Source: FW021-bin31 sp964422465
GTDB lineage: Bacteria > Bacteroidota > Bacteroidia > Chitinophagales > Chitinophagaceae
DNA length: 64,000 bases
Assembly: GCA_964422465.1 (NCBI GenBank)
Contig: CAYRBD010000004.1
Coordinates: 4,484 to 68,483, forward strand
Reading direction: 5' to 3'
Positions within the stretch are counted from its first letter, which is position 1, and each line of letters begins with the position of its first letter. Shown here in pieces: positions 48,773 to 57,751 of the stretch. The translations under genes were made by a program, and so were the position numbers. The notes beneath the pieces are model-generated. The model searched no databases. It was not told the DNA's origin and saw only the letters and a list, made by a program, of their open reading frames with translations.

Positions 48773-49384
48773 ATGGTATTTTCTTCTGTTCTCATTGAGG
48801 ACGCTGTAAATGAATTGGCTACTCTGCCGGGTATCGGAAAAAAGACAGCCCTCCGCCTGGTGCTTCACCTGCTGCGGCAGGAAGAAAGTTCAGTTCAGCG
48901 GTTTAGTGAGACCCTTTTTAAGATGCGGAAAGAAATCCGTTTTTGTGTGCGTTGTGGTAATGTATCCGATGGAGAGATATGCAGCATCTGTAAGAATACA
49001 GCGCGGAAACAGGAAACCATCTGTGTGGTAGAAAGCATCCGCGATGTGATGGCTATTGAAAATACCCAGCAGTACAATGGGGTTTATCATGTTTTGGGGG
49101 GCGTTATTTCTCCCCTGGATGGCGTGGGGCCGGAAGAGCTAAACATTGACACCCTGGTGGAGCGGGTACGGTCGGGGACAGTTTCTGAAATCATCATGGC
49201 CATCAGCCCCACTATTGAAGGAGATACCACTATTTTTTATTTATCAAAAAAGATAAAAGACTTTCCGGTAAAAATCACGACTATCGCCCGTGGCATAGCC
49301 TTTGGCGGGGAATTGGAATATGCCGATGAAATGACTCTGGCGCGATCTCTGACCAACCGATTGCCGCTAAGCCAATATACCTAA
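48773..49384 (+). CDS. recR: Recombination protein RecR
   Basis: RecR works with RecO (and RecF) to load RecA at gaps. The 203-residue protein has the HhH start LATLPGIGKKTALRLVLHLL, a four-cysteine zinc finger (CVRCGNVSDGEICSIC), a Toprim domain (TICVVESIRDVMAIE) and the C-terminal Walker-B-like TIARGIAFGGELEYADEMTL. It converges with hisS three bases away. Confidence 0.97.
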   Translation: MVFSSVLIEDAVNELATLPGIGKKTALRLVLHLLRQEESSVQRFSETLFKMRKEIRFCVRCGNVSDGEICSICKNTARKQETICVVESIRDVMAIENTQQYNGVYHVLGGVISPLDGVGPEELNIDTLVERVRSGTVSEIIMAISPTIEGDTTIFYLSKKIKDFPVKITTIARGIAFGGELEYADEMTLARSLTNRLPLSQYT

Positions 49385-49387
49385 ACC

Positions 49388-50743
49388 TTAAAGCGTTGTT
49401 ATAAATTCCAAAAATTGATCCACGGGAATTTGTTCCTGTTTTCCGCTTTCCATATTTTTTATACTAACTGTATCAGAGTTCAGTTCAGTTTCTCCAATGA
49501 TTACGATAAAAGGAATATTCCTCTTATTGGCATACTTTATCTGCTTGTCAAATTTTACAGGATCGGGGTAAATCTCTGTGGCAACACCCTTTTCCCTTAA
49601 TCTTGCCATCAGCCGGAAGGTCAGTGGTAAGGCTGTAGCCTCCAGCTGGAGGAACAGTACCTTTGTGGAGGCGGTGATCATTTTCGGAAACAGATTCAAT
49701 TGTTCCAGCACATCATAGATGCGATCGACTCCAAAAGAGATACCCACTCCCGAGATACCCGGCATTCCGAACAAACCGGTCAGGTTATCATAACGTCCAC
49801 CACCGCCAATACTTCCTATTTTCACGGATTCCGGCGCTTTTACTTCGAGGATGGTGCCCGTGTAATAATTGAGCCCGCGGGCCAGAGCAGGGCTCAATAC
49901 AGGTTTTATCCTGAAAGAGTGAGGATTTTCCTGTAAAACGGTTTTCAATTCTGCAATCCCTGTTTGGGCTATTTCCGTCTCTTTTAATAATTCCTGAAGC
50001 TGTTGCAGTTTCTCAGTATTGGTTCCTGAAATATTCAGGTATTTTTCGATAGCCGCGATCCCGGCCTCTGGTAATCCGCGTTGTGCTAATTCTTTTTTTA
50101 CGCCCTCCAGTCCAATTTTGTCCAGTTTGTCTATAGCGATAGTGATATCGGTAAGTTCATCTACCCGGCCAATCATTTCTGCAAGACCGGTCAACAGCTT
50201 CCGGTTGTTGACGTGCAGGGTAATATTTTCAACTTTCAGTAGGGAAAACACGGTATCATAAATGGCCAGCAGTTCCTGCTCATTGATCAGGGAATCGCTG
50301 CCTACTATATCGGCATCACATTGAAAAAATTCCCGGTACCGGCCTTTTTGAGGGCGGTCCGCACGCCATACGGGCTGGATCTGATATCTTCTGAAGGGAA
50401 AAGCAATTTCGTTTCGATGCATGACTACATATCGTGCAAAAGGGATAGTGAGGTCATAGCGCAGGGCTTTTTCACTTATCCGGGCAGCGAGTGTTTTCGT
50501 ATCCGTTGCCTTCGTAGCCTTGTTATAAATGTCTCCATTGTTCAAAATCCGGAACATGAGTTTATCTCCCTCTTCCCCATACTTTCCGGTGAGGGTAGAA
50601 AGTTTTTCCATGGCAGGGGTTTCCAGAGGCTGAAATCCGTATTTCTCAAAAACACCCCGAACCGTATTTAAAATATAATTTCTTCTTCTGACAACATCTG
50701 GTCCAAAATCACGTGTTCCCTTAGGAACAGAGGGTTTTATCAT
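49388..50743 (-). CDS. hisS: Histidyl-tRNA synthetase
   Basis: The 451-residue class II synthetase starts MIKPSVPKGTRDFGPDVVRR. It has motif 2 (FRRYQIQPVWRADRPQKGR followed by REFFQCDADIVG), the histidine signature ARGLNYYTGTILEV, motif 3 (GISFGVDRIYDVL) and a C-terminal anticodon-binding domain. It follows frr by 13 bases and is probably co-transcribed with it. Confidence 0.97.
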   Translation of the reverse strand: MIKPSVPKGTRDFGPDVVRRRNYILNTVRGVFEKYGFQPLETPAMEKLSTLTGKYGEEGDKLMFRILNNGDIYNKATKATDTKTLAARISEKALRYDLTIPFARYVVMHRNEIAFPFRRYQIQPVWRADRPQKGRYREFFQCDADIVGSDSLINEQELLAIYDTVFSLLKVENITLHVNNRKLLTGLAEMIGRVDELTDITIAIDKLDKIGLEGVKKELAQRGLPEAGIAAIEKYLNISGTNTEKLQQLQELLKETEIAQTGIAELKTVLQENPHSFRIKPVLSPALARGLNYYTGTILEVKAPESVKIGSIGGGGRYDNLTGLFGMPGISGVGISFGVDRIYDVLEQLNLFPKMITASTKVLFLQLEATALPLTFRLMARLREKGVATEIYPDPVKFDKQIKYANKRNIPFIVIIGETELNSDTVSIKNMESGKQEQIPVDQFLEFITTL

Positions 50744-50756
50744 GCTTCACAAAAAT

Positions 50757-51323
50757 TTATACGGTCAAAATCTGCTTTTCTTTGGCAGCCATAAACTGAT
50801 CTATTTTTGCTACAAAGGAATCCGTCACATTTTGAATATCCCCTTCTGCCCCTTTGGCTTCATCTTCACTCAGGTTGTCTTCCTTTTGCAATTTTTTGAC
50901 CTTATCCATGGCATCGCGTCTTTCGTTTCTGATAGATACTTTTGCTTGTTCGGCTTCTGCGTTTGCCTTTTTAACCAAATCCTTACGATGCTCTTCGGTC
51001 ATAGGAGGCATGAAAAGGCGAATCTGATGTCCGTCATTTTGAGGGGTAATACCAATATTTGCAGCGAGAATGGCCTTTTCCACCTCTTGCAGCATGTTTT
51101 TTTCCCACGGTTGGACAGATAACGTGCGGGCGTCCACTACGTTGACATTGGCCACTTGTTGGATGGGGGTGGGGTTCCCATAATAATTCACCAAGATACC
51201 GTCAAGAAGGTCTGGCGAAACCTTTCCGGCTCTTATCTTGGTCAATCCTGACTGGAAATGTTCAATTGTTTTTTCCATCCCGGCCCTGGCGGCCTTCAAA
51301 ATGTTTGAGATGTCGTCCTGCAT
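50757..51323 (-). CDS. frr: Ribosome recycling factor
   Basis: The factor splits post-termination ribosomes with EF-G. The 188-residue protein has the conserved TKIRAGKVSPDLLDGILVNY, VDARTLSVQPWEKNML, RLFMPPMTEEHRKDLVKKA and RNERRDAMDKVKKLQK segments. Its start is divergent from the transketolase gene. Confidence 0.97.
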   Translation of the reverse strand: MQDDISNILKAARAGMEKTIEHFQSGLTKIRAGKVSPDLLDGILVNYYGNPTPIQQVANVNVVDARTLSVQPWEKNMLQEVEKAILAANIGITPQNDGHQIRLFMPPMTEEHRKDLVKKANAEAEQAKVSIRNERRDAMDKVKKLQKEDNLSEDEAKGAEGDIQNVTDSFVAKIDQFMAAKEKQILTV

Positions 51324-51349
51324 GGCTTAAATATTTGAAAAAGGTGTTG

Positions 51350-51357
51350 CAAAGCTA
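51350..51357 (-). promoter_or_regulatory. -7 promoter box for frr-hisS
   Basis: TAGCTTTG on the minus strand is an exact TAnnTTTG match, 26 bases before the frr ATG. Confidence 0.5.
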
Positions 51358-51414
51358 TGAAAGTGTACGCGAAGCGGGAAATATTATTTACTCGAAATTT
51401 TCGATTTTTTGCCG

Positions 51415-51422
51415 TAGGTTTG
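51415..51422 (+). promoter_or_regulatory. -7 promoter box for the transketolase gene
   Basis: TAGGTTTG is an exact TAnnTTTG match, 17 bases before ATG 51440. It lies inside the over-long frame starting at 51266, which supports the shorter gene. Confidence 0.5.
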
Positions 51423-51439
51423 GCCCAAATTTGAGATTT

Positions 51440-52276
51440 ATGGAATCATTACAAGATATTGCAACGCAAATCAGGAGAGACAGTGTAAGAATGGTATATG
51501 AAGTGCAATCCGGCCACCCGGGCGGTTCTTTGGGGTGTGCAGACTACTTCACGGCCCTGTATTTCAAGGTTATGAAACACAATAAGAACTTTGATATGGA
51601 TGCCAAAGATGAGGATGTTTTTGTACTTTCCAATGGCCACATTTCCCCGGTTTATTACAGCACACTGGCCCGCAGCGGATACTTTCCTATCCAGGAATTG
51701 ACAACTTTTCGTCAGATTGATTCCCGGCTACAGGGGCATCCCGCCACTGCTGAGCATCTGCCGGGCATTCGCATTGCCACCGGTTCTCTGGGACAGGGTA
51801 TGAGCGTAGCCATAGGCGCCGCGTTAACCAAAAAACTGAACAAGGATGATCATCTGGTATATTCCCTTCATGGTGATGGGGAACTAGAAGAAGGACAGAT
51901 CTGGGAGGCCGTTACCTTTGCCGCTCACCATAAAGTGGACAATCTCATCTCTACCATTGACCGGAATGATGCGCAGATTGACGGCACCACAACGGAAGTC
52001 GCCGGGCTCGGAGATGTGGGCAAAAAGTTTGAAGCCTTTGGATGGAGAGTGCTTCAATTGCCGGAAGGGAATAACATTGAGAAAATTATTGCTAAATTAG
52101 AAGAAGCAAAATCCCTGACTGGTAAAGGACAGCCTGTCGCTATTATCATGCATACCGCCATGGGCAAGGGGGTGGACTATATGGAGGGAAATTACAAATG
52201 GCATGGCGTGGCTCCCAACAAAGAACAATTTGATAGCGCGATGGCTCAACTACCGGAAACATTGGGTGATTATTGA
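51440..52276 (+). CDS. Transketolase, N-terminal (ThDP-binding) subunit
   Basis: The 278-residue protein corresponds to the N-terminal third of transketolase: VQSGHPGGSLGCADYFTALY, GHISPVYYSTLARSG, RIATGSLGQGMSVAIGAAL and the ThDP motif from HGDGELEEGQ to STIDRND. The protein ends naturally after LPETLGDY. Split transketolases need a second subunit carrying the pyrimidine-binding and C-terminal domains, normally the next gene. Here the next gene is dgkA on the other strand, so the partner lies elsewhere. ATG 51440 replaces an extended frame that overlaps frr. Confidence 0.93.
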   Translation: MESLQDIATQIRRDSVRMVYEVQSGHPGGSLGCADYFTALYFKVMKHNKNFDMDAKDEDVFVLSNGHISPVYYSTLARSGYFPIQELTTFRQIDSRLQGHPATAEHLPGIRIATGSLGQGMSVAIGAALTKKLNKDDHLVYSLHGDGELEEGQIWEAVTFAAHHKVDNLISTIDRNDAQIDGTTTEVAGLGDVGKKFEAFGWRVLQLPEGNNIEKIIAKLEEAKSLTGKGQPVAIIMHTAMGKGVDYMEGNYKWHGVAPNKEQFDSAMAQLPETLGDY

Positions 52277-52293
52277 TGCCGGTTCCGGGAACA

Positions 52294-52674
52294 TTAAAAT
52301 AACGCAATGATTCCCGGCAAAAATATAATAAGACCGACAAGGGCTGCCACGATGGCCGTAATCAACACGGCACCGGCCGCCAAATCTTTAATATATCTTA
52401 CTTTTTCGTGCTGCTCCGGAGCCAGGTAATCCATCATCTTCTCAATGCAGGTATTAAAAGCTTCCGCACTGATGACCATGCCTATCACCAGAAGTATTGC
52501 CGTCCATTGCGTTCTCGAAATATTTAGGAAGAAGCCTAAAATTACCGCTAAAAGGGCTGCTGCACAATGAATCCAGAGATTGTGCTCCGTCTTAAAAAAC
52601 TGCATTAACCCTTTACAGGCATAGCCAAAGCTCTGCAATCGTTTTTTTAAGGAAAAAGGTTGTCTGGACTCCAT
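52294..52674 (-). CDS. dgkA: Diacylglycerol/undecaprenol kinase family protein
   Basis: The 126-residue membrane protein has three hydrophobic helices. The DgkA active-site motif is AEAFNTCIEKMMD (E-x-x-N-T-x-I-E type), followed by KDLAAGAVLITAIVAAL. It phosphorylates diacylglycerol or undecaprenol for lipid recycling. ATG 52674 (MESRQPFSLKKRLQSFGYA) is preferred over the frame start at 52767, which would overlap hemL. It lies 28 bases downstream of hemL, at the end of the haem operon. Confidence 0.9.
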   Translation of the reverse strand: MESRQPFSLKKRLQSFGYACKGLMQFFKTEHNLWIHCAAALLAVILGFFLNISRTQWTAILLVIGMVISAEAFNTCIEKMMDYLAPEQHEKVRYIKDLAAGAVLITAIVAALVGLIIFLPGIIALF

Positions 52675-52702
52675 CTTATAAAAATAGGCTTTATCGGGTA
52701 CC

Positions 52703-53998
52703 TTATGATTCTTGAATGGCGGCTGCCACTTTTTTTGCTGTTTCAATGGTTTTATCAAGGTCTTCATAGGTTAAGGCATTGGAGAGAAACCAAGTTTCAA
52801 AAGGAGAGGGAGGTAAATAAATTCCGGCTCCCAGCATCCCATGAAAAAAAGACTTGAATAGTTCATTATTGGCACCGGAAGCAGCTGCAAAATCCGTGAT
52901 GGGGTATTCTGTAAAGAAGATGCTCATCATGGACCGGCAATGGTTGATCTGGTTCAGTATGCCTTGTCCGCCAATAGCTTCTTTCAGGCCTTTGGTCAGA
53001 TAAACTGTTTTATCTTCCAGTTCTTTATAGATTTCAGGGTGAGCGGACAGGATGCTCAGGGTGGTATATCCTGCAGCCATTGCCAGGGGGTTGCCGCTTA
53101 ATGTGCCTGCCTGATAAACTTTCCCTACCGGGGCAATTTGTTCCATAATTTGTTTTGGCCCTGCAAAAGCGCCTACCGGCAGGCCGCCCCCAATAATTTT
53201 TCCGAAGGTAACCAGGTCGGCCCGTACGTCTAAATAGGCCTGAGCTCCCCCGGGAGCCAGTCGAAAACCGGTCATCACTTCATCAAAGATCAGGAGTATC
53301 CCTTTCTCATCACAGATTTTTCTTAACCCTTCCAGAAACCCCTCCTTCGGCAGTACGCACCCCATGTTTCCGGCTACAGGCTCTACGATAATTGCCGCGA
53401 TTTCATCGGGATGCGATTCTACCAGTTCCTCTACTTTGGTAAGGTTGTTATAAGGCGCAGTAAGTGTATCTTCAGCAACAGTTGCCGGTACGCCCGGCAC
53501 TTCCTGGATTCCCAGCGTGGCTACCCCGCTGCCTGCGCTTACCAGAAAAGGGTCTGCATGGCCGTGATAGCAGCCTTCAAACTTAATAAACTTATTTCTG
53601 CCGGTATATCCCCTGGCCAGTCTGATGGCGCTCATGCAGGCTTCAGTACCCGAATTGACCATCCGGATCATTTCTACATTGGGAACCATTTTTTGGATTA
53701 ACTCTGCCATTTTTAGTTCCTGTTCGGTAGGCGCTCCAAAGGAAGTTCCTTTTTCGGCAGCTTGCTTAATGGCCTCAATAACAGGCTCATAAGCGTGGCC
53801 AAGGATCAGAGGCCCCCAGGAATTGACATATTCTATAAATCGGTTTTCATCTGCATCGAAAAGATAAGCGCCCTTTGCCCTGGTAATAAACGGTGGAACG
53901 CCTCCAACCGATTGGTATGCCCGGACCGGCGAGTTTACCCCTCCAGGGATTACGGCTTTGGATTTTTCAAAAAGTTTTTGGCTGTTGGATAAGGTCAT
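52703..53998 (-). CDS. hemL: Glutamate-1-semialdehyde 2,1-aminomutase
   Basis: The PLP enzyme makes 5-aminolevulinate in the C5 pathway. The 431-residue protein has GGVNSPVRAYQSVGG at the start, MVNSGTEACMSAIRLARG, YHGHADPFLV, IFDEVMTGFR and the PLP lysine near 267 (TFGKIIGGGLPVGAF). It lies 32 bases downstream of hemB. Confidence 0.97.
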   Translation of the reverse strand: MTLSNSQKLFEKSKAVIPGGVNSPVRAYQSVGGVPPFITRAKGAYLFDADENRFIEYVNSWGPLILGHAYEPVIEAIKQAAEKGTSFGAPTEQELKMAELIQKMVPNVEMIRMVNSGTEACMSAIRLARGYTGRNKFIKFEGCYHGHADPFLVSAGSGVATLGIQEVPGVPATVAEDTLTAPYNNLTKVEELVESHPDEIAAIIVEPVAGNMGCVLPKEGFLEGLRKICDEKGILLIFDEVMTGFRLAPGGAQAYLDVRADLVTFGKIIGGGLPVGAFAGPKQIMEQIAPVGKVYQAGTLSGNPLAMAAGYTTLSILSAHPEIYKELEDKTVYLTKGLKEAIGGQGILNQINHCRSMMSIFFTEYPITDFAAASGANNELFKSFFHGMLGAGIYLPPSPFETWFLSNALTYEDLDKTIETAKKVAAAIQES

Positions 53999-54030
53999 AA
54001 AATTATTTTGTATTCATCAGGATGTACAAT

Positions 54031-55032
54031 TCAAAAGTACAAAGATTTCCCATCGTTTAAAGAACGGGCAACTTCTTTTGCAAAATAAGTAAATATGAGG
54101 TCTGCCCCGGCCCGTTTGATTGCGGTTAGGCTTTCCAACATAGCCAGCTCTCCATCTATCCAGCCCTTCTCTGCTGCGGCCCTGATCATGGCATATTCCC
54201 CGCTTACCTGGTAGGCGCTGACGGGAATAGTTACCATATTTTTTACCTCCCGGATAATGTCCAGATAAGCCATTGCCGGCTTGATCATGACAATATCGGC
54301 TCCCTCGGTAAGGTCTTTTTTTACCTCGTTTATCGCTTCAAGACGATTGGCGGGGTTCATCTGGTAGGTCTTTTTATCCCCAAATCCGGGGGCGCTGTTC
54401 AGGGCGTCCCGAAAAGGCCCATAAAAGCAACTGGCATACTTCGCCGCATAACTTAAAATACCGACATCCGTATAACCTTCCTGTTCCAGCGCCTCCCGCA
54501 GACTCTTTACCCGGCCATCCATCATATCACTGGGCGCCAAAAAGTCGGCCCCTGCTTTGGCGTGGGAGAGCCCCATTTTAACTAATGCTTCCACGGTTGC
54601 GTCATTTAAAATAGTTCCGGATGCTGAATCCACAATGCCATCATGCCCATATTCTGAATAGGGATCCAAAGCTACATCCGTCATGACCACCATTTCGGGC
54701 ACGGCCTCTTTAATGGCTGTGACAGCCCGCTGCATAAGTCCGTTTGGATTCCATGCTTCTTTTCCAATGTTGTCTTTTAAAGCGGGATTAATTTTAACAT
54801 ACGTGTTTACTCCTTTTATTCCAAGGCTCCAAAGTTCTTTTACTTCCTTTATGGTCTCCCCTAAAGAACGCCGGAAACAACCTGGCATGGAGGGGATTTC
54901 TTCAACCCGACCCTCTCCTTCGGTTATAAAAAGGGGTAAAATAAGGTCGTTGGGCGTCAATAGGGTTTCTGCCACTAGGGCTCTGATGGACTGCGTTTTT
55001 CTTAAGATGCGATTGCGGTGTTGTAAAAACAT
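54031..55032 (-). CDS. hemB: Porphobilinogen synthase, Mg-type
   Basis: The enzyme condenses two 5-aminolevulinates. The 333-residue protein has two active-site lysines, near 198 (SYAAKYASCFYGPFRDA) and 251 (DIVMIKPAMAYLD). The metal loop reads DVALDPYSEYGHDGIVD: aspartates replace the cysteines of zinc enzymes, so it should be zinc-independent and Mg/K-stimulated. ATG 55032 starts the conserved MFLQHRNRILRKTQS; the longer frame begins in a CA-rich leader. Confidence 0.96.
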   Translation of the reverse strand: MFLQHRNRILRKTQSIRALVAETLLTPNDLILPLFITEGEGRVEEIPSMPGCFRRSLGETIKEVKELWSLGIKGVNTYVKINPALKDNIGKEAWNPNGLMQRAVTAIKEAVPEMVVMTDVALDPYSEYGHDGIVDSASGTILNDATVEALVKMGLSHAKAGADFLAPSDMMDGRVKSLREALEQEGYTDVGILSYAAKYASCFYGPFRDALNSAPGFGDKKTYQMNPANRLEAINEVKKDLTEGADIVMIKPAMAYLDIIREVKNMVTIPVSAYQVSGEYAMIRAAAEKGWIDGELAMLESLTAIKRAGADLIFTYFAKEVARSLNDGKSLYF

Positions 55033-55085
55033 GGTGTGGTTATAGGGTTGTGTGGTTAAATGGTTGTATGGTTTGGGGGATGGGG
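55033..55085 (-). repeat. CA-rich, loosely repetitive hemF-hemB spacer
   Basis: The 53-base spacer, read on the minus strand, is a string of near-repeats of AACCATA / AACCACAC with few G. It is the only sizeable spacer inside the hemA-hemL run. It may be a simple-sequence drift product or an unstructured translation leader for hemB. Confidence 0.4.
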
Positions 55086-56015
55086 CTAAATCCAATCAAT
55101 CGGTTGTTGACAAACCTTCAATAATTTTTCTTCTTCGCTTCCTTTTTCCGGTTGATAGTTGTACTCAAATCTTACAGTTGGCGGCAGGCTCATCAAAATA
55201 CTTTCTGTACGGCCCTTGGTTTTCAGGCCAAAGAGCGTTCCCCGGTCATGGATCAGGTTAAATTCTACATAACGACCTCTTCGGATTTCCTGCCAGTGTT
55301 TATTTTCTTTTTTCCATTTTCTATTCTTTCTTTTTTCTACAAGGGGGAGATAGGCTTCAATGAAACAATTGCCGTTGGCCTGTTGAAAGGCAAATAATTT
55401 TTCTAAATCCATATCAGGCGAGGGCCGCAGGTAGTCATAAAATACGCCTCCAATGCCACGCGCTTCAAAGCCCCGATGGGTATTGTTGAAATAAAGATCG
55501 CATTGTTTCTTGTATTTAGGATATAAATCTTTCCCAAACGGAGTTATGGCTTTTCTTAGGGTCTGATGAAAATGCCGCGCATCCTCTTCAAACAAATAAT
55601 AAGGAGTAAGATCCGCCCCTCCGCCAAACCATTGATCGGTAAGAGTGCCTTCTTTATTACTAAGTTCAAGATAACGCCAGTTGGCATGTACGGCAGGAAC
55701 AAAGGGATTAAGGGGATGAATAACCAGGCTCAGTCCACAGGCAAACCAGTTTTCACTTTGCATTCCTAATTGCTTTCTCATTTCATCTGTTACCTTTCCG
55801 TGAACAACCGAAGTGTTTACTCCTCCTTTTTCAAAGGTAGGGCCATTGATCATCACACGGGTGTTTCCTCCGCCTTCATTTCCTCCCGGCGTCCGTTGCC
55901 ATTCTTCTACTAAAAACTTAGTTCCGTCATTTACCTGTTCCAGTGCAGTACAAATATGGTCCTGTAAGTCCAGGATGTAATTTATCCAACGCTTGCGAAA
56001 TTTGTTACCATTCAT
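55086..56015 (-). CDS. hemF: Oxygen-dependent coproporphyrinogen III oxidase
   Basis: The enzyme oxidatively decarboxylates coproporphyrinogen III and needs O2. The 309-residue protein shows FEKGGVNTSVVHG, GLSLVIHPLNPFVPAVHANW, WFGGGADLTPYYL, RGIGGVFYDYL, EFNLIHDRGTLFGLKT and the C-terminal MSLPPTVRFEYNY. The start overlaps the end of hemE by 11 bases. Confidence 0.97.
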   Translation of the reverse strand: MNGNKFRKRWINYILDLQDHICTALEQVNDGTKFLVEEWQRTPGGNEGGGNTRVMINGPTFEKGGVNTSVVHGKVTDEMRKQLGMQSENWFACGLSLVIHPLNPFVPAVHANWRYLELSNKEGTLTDQWFGGGADLTPYYLFEEDARHFHQTLRKAITPFGKDLYPKYKKQCDLYFNNTHRGFEARGIGGVFYDYLRPSPDMDLEKLFAFQQANGNCFIEAYLPLVEKRKNRKWKKENKHWQEIRRGRYVEFNLIHDRGTLFGLKTKGRTESILMSLPPTVRFEYNYQPEKGSEEEKLLKVCQQPIDWI

Positions 56016-57036
56016 AGTTCTTTACCTCTTCTATAAAAGCCTTTGCATGATCTACCGGTACATTTGGTAATATACCATGTCCAAGGTTGGCAATGTATTT
56101 GTCCTTTCCAAAGGCCGTTAACATTTTTTGTACTTCTTTTTTTAATTGAGGAATAGGAGCAAACAATTTGGCCGGGTCCAGGTTTCCCTGAAGCGTGACT
56201 TCTCCGCCGGCAAACTTCCTGGCCTGTCCGGCAGGAATATTCCAATCAATACTTATGCCCTGTACGCCAGTTTGAGCAATCTCTTTTAGACTGTGCCAGG
56301 CTCCTTTCGCAAAAATAATAACCGGCGTTTCTTTATTCAGGGTTCCCACTATTTGTTTCAGATATGGCAGCGCAAAGATTTCAAAATCCTGTTTCCCCAG
56401 CAGGCCTGCCCAACTGTCGAACAATTGGATTACATTGACACCGGCGCTAATTTGAGCTTTGAGATACACAATGGTACTTTGGGTTATCATCTCCAAAAGG
56501 TGGTGGGCCAGTTCTGGCTGCCGGTAGCAAAAGGCTTTGGCCGCTGAAAAATTTTTGGAACCACAGCCTTCAATCATGTAGCATAATATCGTCCAGGGGG
56601 CGCCGGCAAAACCAATTAAGGGCACCCGGCCCTGTAATTCTTGCTTCACAAGATGGATCGCCTCGAAAACATAATGTAACCGGTCCTGAATGTCAGGGAC
56701 ACCTATCCGTTGCAAATCTTTTTCTCCCCTGACCGGCACCGACAAAACGGGCCCCTTATCCGGTACAAGTTGTACTTCCATCCCCATAGCCATTGGAATC
56801 ACAAGGATATCGGAAAATAAAATGGCTGCATCTACGCCAATAATATCTACCGGTTGCAAGGTGATTTCACAGGCCAGTTCCGGGGTTTGTATCCGCTCAA
56901 GGAAAGAATATTTTTCCCGTAGTCTTCTGTATTCCGGAAGATAACGTCCGGCCTGCCGCATCATCCATACGGGGGGGCGGCTGTTTTTTTGGCCTTTCAA
57001 CGCCCGGAGTAATAGATCATTTTTCAGCAGGTACAT
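56005..57036 (-). CDS. hemE: Uroporphyrinogen decarboxylase
   Basis: UroD turns uroporphyrinogen III into coproporphyrinogen III. The 343-residue protein has the signature PPVWMMRQAGRYLPEYR near the start, LFSDILVIPMAMGM, GFAGAPWTILCYMIEG, IQLFDSWAG and LGHGILPNVPVDH. The start overlaps the hemD end by 20 bases and the end overlaps hemF, so translation is tightly coupled. Confidence 0.97.
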   Translation of the reverse strand: MYLLKNDLLLRALKGQKNSRPPVWMMRQAGRYLPEYRRLREKYSFLERIQTPELACEITLQPVDIIGVDAAILFSDILVIPMAMGMEVQLVPDKGPVLSVPVRGEKDLQRIGVPDIQDRLHYVFEAIHLVKQELQGRVPLIGFAGAPWTILCYMIEGCGSKNFSAAKAFCYRQPELAHHLLEMITQSTIVYLKAQISAGVNVIQLFDSWAGLLGKQDFEIFALPYLKQIVGTLNKETPVIIFAKGAWHSLKEIAQTGVQGISIDWNIPAGQARKFAGGEVTLQGNLDPAKLFAPIPQLKKEVQKMLTAFGKDKYIANLGHGILPNVPVDHAKAFIEEVKNYEW

Positions 57037-57748
57037 GTGATGTTTTAAAATAATTAAAAAGGAGTTGGAGCAATTGCAGGGTATTCGTTCTTTTGCTAAT
57101 AAATACAGGATTTGTTATTTTGCTCTTTAACGCTTCGGCCGTTGTCTTTCCAATAGCAAAACAGGGCTTAGCCGGCTTAAGGGTATTGATCGAAAAGAAA
57201 CTTTCCACCGCGCTGGGACTGTAAAAAAGATAAGCCCGGTAAGTATCCGTTATTTGTTGCGGGCTTGCAACTGTTTTGTAAATAGCCCATTCTTTATAAG
57301 GGATTTGAGAATCGTTCATAAAATCGGGAAGCAGGTTTCTGCGTTTATCTCCACAAAAAAAATGAAGAGCAGAACCAGACTTTCGTTTGGCTATATAGGG
57401 GATTAGTTCTTCAGCATAATCTGCGGCACCCATAATCCTTTCGGGAGGGATATACTCCAATAGAGCGTCACGCGTAGCGCCGGCAATACAATAAAACGTC
57501 CATTTATTAATTGCATCTTCAGGAAGGGACCCCAGGTAGTTTTTAAAGGCAAGCCGGACTGCATTTTTGCTTGTAAAAAGAAGTTGGCAATCCGGATTAT
57601 TTAGTTGAGAAAGGACGGAGGCTTGCAACTCTTCATCAATAACAGGAACAGGATGAATAAAATTTTGATCTTTAATCTTTATCCCTTCCTGCAAGGCCAT
57701 TTGATGATAGGGCTTTTCCAGTTCTCGTGTACAAAATACTTCTACCAT
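57017..57748 (-). CDS. hemD: Uroporphyrinogen-III synthase
   Basis: The 243-residue protein belongs to the fast-diverging HemD family. Typical features are LLFTSKNAVRLAFKNYL, the FYCIAGATRDALLEY strand, the second-domain segment AYLFYSPSAVESFFSIN and ACFAIGKTTAEALK (as CFAIGKTTAEAL). Position between hemC and hemE supports the call. It starts 3 bases after the hemC stop. Confidence 0.93.
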   Translation of the reverse strand: MVEVFCTRELEKPYHQMALQEGIKIKDQNFIHPVPVIDEELQASVLSQLNNPDCQLLFTSKNAVRLAFKNYLGSLPEDAINKWTFYCIAGATRDALLEYIPPERIMGAADYAEELIPYIAKRKSGSALHFFCGDKRRNLLPDFMNDSQIPYKEWAIYKTVASPQQITDTYRAYLFYSPSAVESFFSINTLKPAKPCFAIGKTTAEALKSKITNPVFISKRTNTLQLLQLLFNYFKTSHVPAEK

Positions 57749-57751
57749 TCT

